From: CALJFL01 sp964590005 | GTDB taxonomy: Bacteria > Pseudomonadota > Gammaproteobacteria > Pseudomonadales > Halieaceae | Length of the DNA: 64,000 bases | Direction: 5' to 3' | NCBI GenBank assembly: GCA_964590005.1 | Contig: CAZPVJ010000186.1 | Span: forward strand, 16,050-80,049 | Part shown: positions 61,661 to 64,000 of the stretch, in pieces | Position numbering within the stretch: the stretch's first letter is position 1 | Layout of the letters: each line of letters begins with the position of its first letter | Notes under the pieces: model-generated | What the model was told of the DNA's origin: nothing | The model's database searches: none | Seen by the model: the letters and a program-made list of their open reading frames with translations, nothing else | Position numbers and translations under genes: made by a program

Positions 61661-62764
61661 ATGAAGCTTCGTCAGAACGTGTTTACGGTTGTACTGCTAG
61701 TGGTATTCGCAGCGGTATCATTTTTTGCTTATCAATTGAGCCACAATGATGCCTGCCCCGCCGGCAAGAGTTTGGCTGTGGGTGCAGACTCGATGAAGGC
61801 CGTGGTCCACTACTGTTACGGCCCTCCTGAGGTGCTCGACGTGGTACATATTGAAAAGCCTGTTGCGGGGCCTCGCGAAATATTGGTCAAGGTGGAGGCC
61901 GCCTCCGTCAACCCGTTGGACTGGCATTTCATGCGGGGATCACCGTACTTCTTACGGATGTATTCAGGTTTTGGCGCTCCCGGCGATCCGCGTTTTGGCC
62001 GTGATTTCGCTGGCTCAGTGGAGGCCATTGGAGATGAGGTAACGGAATTTAAAGTCGGAGATCGTGTTTACGGTGGTGCCAACGGGGCATTTGCACAGTA
62101 TTTGTCCAGAAAGGCCACCGGCTCGGTGGCGAAAATCCCGGAGAATGTCAGCTTTGAACAGGCCGCCTCGGTACCCGTTGCCGGAGTTACGGCCCTGCAA
62201 GCGCTGCGTGATCAAGGCCAACTGCAATCCGGGCAAAAAGTTCTTATCAATGGCGCTTCTGGTGGCGTTGGTACCTTCGCCGTTCAAATTGCCAAGTCTA
62301 TGGGGGCGGAAGTTACTGGCGTGTGCAGCACGCGCAATGTGGAGATGGTGAAGTCACTCGGCGCTGATTATGTTTTTGATTATACGCAAGAGGACTATAC
62401 CGTTAGCGGGAAGCAATACGATCTCATTATCGACAATGTGGGTAACCATTCACTGTCTGCAAACCGCCGGGTTCTTAAACTCAGCGGCAAGCTCGTAATA
62501 ATAGGTGGTGCCAAAGGCGACTGGATTGGACCATTGGCAGGACCTGTCAGCGCAATGGTGCAGCAACCCTTTGTAGAACAGAAATTAATCTCAATGACGG
62601 CGCAATTGAACGCTGAAGACTTATCGACATTGGCCAGCATGATGAGTAATGGCAAGTTGACCGGCGTCATTGAGCAGAGCTATCCGCTAGATGAAGTCGC
62701 GGCAGCCATTCGTAAATCTGAAGAAGGACATGTACGCGGCAAGCTAGTATTAAGCATGGAGTAA
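61661..62764 (+). CDS. Membrane-anchored quinone oxidoreductase-type MDR reductase
   Basis: 367 residues. An N-terminal membrane segment (about 8-25, VFTVVLLVVFAAVSFFAYQL) precedes a zinc-independent medium-chain reductase: VEAASVNPLDWHFMRG, FGRDFAGSVEAIGDEV, VLINGASGGVGTFAVQIAK (NADPH motif) and IDNVGNHSLSANRRVLK. No structural zinc cysteines are seen. The anchor is unusual for this family, which is normally cytoplasmic. The start is ATG 61661 with AAAGG about eight bases upstream. The substrate is unknown. Confidence 0.82.
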   Translation: MKLRQNVFTVVLLVVFAAVSFFAYQLSHNDACPAGKSLAVGADSMKAVVHYCYGPPEVLDVVHIEKPVAGPREILVKVEAASVNPLDWHFMRGSPYFLRMYSGFGAPGDPRFGRDFAGSVEAIGDEVTEFKVGDRVYGGANGAFAQYLSRKATGSVAKIPENVSFEQAASVPVAGVTALQALRDQGQLQSGQKVLINGASGGVGTFAVQIAKSMGAEVTGVCSTRNVEMVKSLGADYVFDYTQEDYTVSGKQYDLIIDNVGNHSLSANRRVLKLSGKLVIIGGAKGDWIGPLAGPVSAMVQQPFVEQKLISMTAQLNAEDLSTLASMMSNGKLTGVIEQSYPLDEVAAAIRKSEEGHVRGKLVLSME

Positions 62765-62842
62765 AATACGGTGAGAGTTGAGGCACACAAGCTGAACATG
62801 ATGGCAGGCACTACGGTATATTCAGGCGCTGGCGCGTTCTGC

Positions 62843-62926
62843 TTACTTTGCTAAAGCCTCCGTGTAATCGTCACCGATCTTCCAGAAGTACCCTTCAATG
62901 TGATTCAGGGGACGTCCGCTTCCACC
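62843..62926 (-). pseudogene. Possible C-terminal gene remnant
   Basis: A 27-codon minus-strand open frame after an in-frame TGA encodes GRPLNHIEGYFWKIGDDYTEALAK and a stop. It reads like a protein C-terminus but I cannot name the family; the upstream part is out of frame or lost. It is a weak call. Confidence 0.25.
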
Positions 62927-62991
62927 TCATGGCGGTCATTCGATACTTGCACGAGTAAGCATCATTTATCGGCGTTTTCGGCAAGTTGCGA

Positions 62992-63804
62992 TCATCCGTC
63001 AAGCTGAAAAACGCGCTGTGCATTTTCTCCTAGAAATTTCGCCTCAGCTTCCTTTGAAAGCCCAATAGACTCAAGTCCATCCAAGGCCTGGGCTGGCGTG
63101 ATCATCGGGTAGTTGGTACCGAACATGACCTTCTCCATACCGTTGGTCTGCAGGAAACGAATGAGTTCCGGCGGATATCGCTTGATCGTATAAGCCGATG
63201 TATCTATGTAAAAATTGGCGTGTTTGGTGGCAACGGCAATCGCTTCTTCAGTCCATGGGTATCCGATATGTCCGCCTACAATAGCAAGATCGGGGAAGTC
63301 GAGTGCAACTCGATCTATGTAAATTGGCCGTCCGACCTCGGAGGACATGAGCGGTCCGGTATGTCCTATCTGGGTACAAAACGGGACACCAAGATCACAG
63401 CACACCGTATAGATGGGATAAAACAGGCGATCCGTTGGCGGCAACTCCCATAGCCATGGTAAAACACGGATGCCCTTGAAACCGAGTTCATTTACACAAC
63501 GCTTTACTTCAGCGACAGCTTCCATGGGTCTGGTGATATCGACCGAGCCAATACCTACCAACCTTTCCGGATATTCACGCACGAATGTGTATACCTCATC
63601 GTTTGAGATCATGACATTTCGAGGTGCGACCCAGGCTGCGATCAGCGATTTCGACACGCTGCCTGCATCCATCGACTGAATTGTCTTTTCGAGCGGTAAC
63701 TGCTCCGTTGGAGTCTCTGATCTAGTCCATCGACGTAACGAATCAAATATCGGATCTTGCGAGTGCCTTAGGGTTGGGTGTTGCGCCCACGCATCGATAA
63801 TCAA
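62992..63804 (-). CDS. Amidohydrolase family protein (amidohydrolase 2 fold)
   Basis: 270 residues, TIM-barrel metal hydrolase or decarboxylase of the ACMSD-like group. It starts MIIDAWAQHPTLRH, and the first HxH metal motif of the family is reduced to a single His in this stretch. Later segments are GFKGIRVLPWLWELP, CTQIGHTGPL, IVGGHIGYPWTEEAIAVA, NFYIDTSAY and VMFGTNYPMITP, which is the typical family C-terminal region. The start is TTG at 63804 with GGGGGAAAC just upstream; no ATG exists before a stop. The missing HxH may mean altered metal use. Confidence 0.75.
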   Translation of the reverse strand: MIIDAWAQHPTLRHSQDPIFDSLRRWTRSETPTEQLPLEKTIQSMDAGSVSKSLIAAWVAPRNVMISNDEVYTFVREYPERLVGIGSVDITRPMEAVAEVKRCVNELGFKGIRVLPWLWELPPTDRLFYPIYTVCCDLGVPFCTQIGHTGPLMSSEVGRPIYIDRVALDFPDLAIVGGHIGYPWTEEAIAVATKHANFYIDTSAYTIKRYPPELIRFLQTNGMEKVMFGTNYPMITPAQALDGLESIGLSKEAEAKFLGENAQRVFQLDG

Positions 63805-63926
63805 AGTTTCCCCCCACTTATTTTTGAGTATGGTATGAAGTCATCTCAGTACGCTATAACACGAAATGACCGCAGTGGCTCGGAAGCAGCCGTTGGCATA
63901 ATAATAGCTGTAAGTCCGCGTTTATC

Positions 63927-63950
63927 TCAGAGCAGCTCGTACTCCGTCAT
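63927..63950 (-). pseudogene. Broken gene start with strong ribosome binding site
   Basis: On the minus strand AAGGAG lies seven bases before an ATG; the frame MTEYELL ends at TGA after seven codons, and the +1 frame continues EINADLQLLL before a stop. A start such as MTEYEL is common for small membrane proteins in related bacteria, so a frameshifted remnant is likely. A genuine tiny peptide cannot be excluded. Confidence 0.3.
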
Positions 63951-64000
63951 TTCTCTCTCCTTGGGTTAATTCCCTCAAAAAGCATAGACACATGGCACAT

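Noticed and set aside
1..64000. CRISPR arrays, insertion sequences, prophage genes, rRNA and tRNA genes
   Set aside because: Intergenic regions were read on both strands; no regularly spaced repeats, transposase motifs, phage proteins or tRNA T-loop signatures were found.

Overview
The window looks like chromosomal DNA of an aerobic, probably marine gammaproteobacterium. GC content is moderate to high, gene packing is dense, and several blocks keep the order seen in Pseudomonas or Escherichia: gloB-yafS-rnhA-dnaQ, ftsK-lolA-rarA-crcB-serS-cysG, trxB-aat-bpt-infA next to clpA-clpS, and rluE-nudJ. The accessory genes (fatty acid cis/trans isomerase, spinster-type MFS, F420/LLM-type oxidoreductase, orphan TPR/TolB protein, MBL and amidohydrolase genes) fit the Halieaceae / Cellvibrionales part of the group. 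That placement is inference. No tRNA, rRNA, insertion sequence, prophage or CRISPR array was seen.

Layout. 1-5465: an AddB-like nuclease (cut by the left edge) and an AddA-like helicase-nuclease, translationally coupled. 5462-11423: an LLM oxidoreductase, a sirtuin, and an RND efflux pair behind an operator-like palindrome. 11476-21100: an exported duplicated-domain protein, rlmG, mltD, gloB, a YafS-like methyltransferase, rnhA, dnaQ, nhaB, nudC and sohB. 21115-23627: fatty acid cis/trans isomerase with a small membrane protein. 23678-29558: a persulfide/sulfide detoxification locus (MBL persulfide dioxygenase, phosphatase-SQR fusion, SulP carrier) divergent from a FisR-like sigma-54 activator. 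29691-33374: a DJ-1/PfpI protein and two MFS carriers with the scar of a lost TauD-type dioxygenase between them. 33371-36325: copper genes copB, copA and a small lipoprotein. 36502-49219: prc, then the housekeeping block cysG-serS-crcB-rarA-lolA-ftsK (minus strand) and trxB-aat-bpt-infA (plus strand). 49224-53252: clpA-clpS, rluE-nudJ. 53306-64000: a looser accessory region with VOC, SDR, BamA-like, TPR, MBL, DUF3299, reductase and amidohydrolase genes, longer gaps and apparent gene debris.

The most rewarding region is 23.7-29.6 kb. A persulfide-oxidising operon has a near-consensus -24/-12 promoter, an IHF-like site, and two similar dyads spaced exactly 21 bp apart, ahead of a divergent activator with a GAFTGA loop and three cysteines spaced 11 and 7 residues as in FisR. 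The whole sulfane-sulfur switch can therefore be read directly from the DNA.

Unusual start codons are common. TTG is the best start for the LLM oxidoreductase, rnhA, nudC, sohB, prc, the BamA-like gene and the amidohydrolase. GTG is best for the sirtuin, rlmG, the PfpI protein and bpt.
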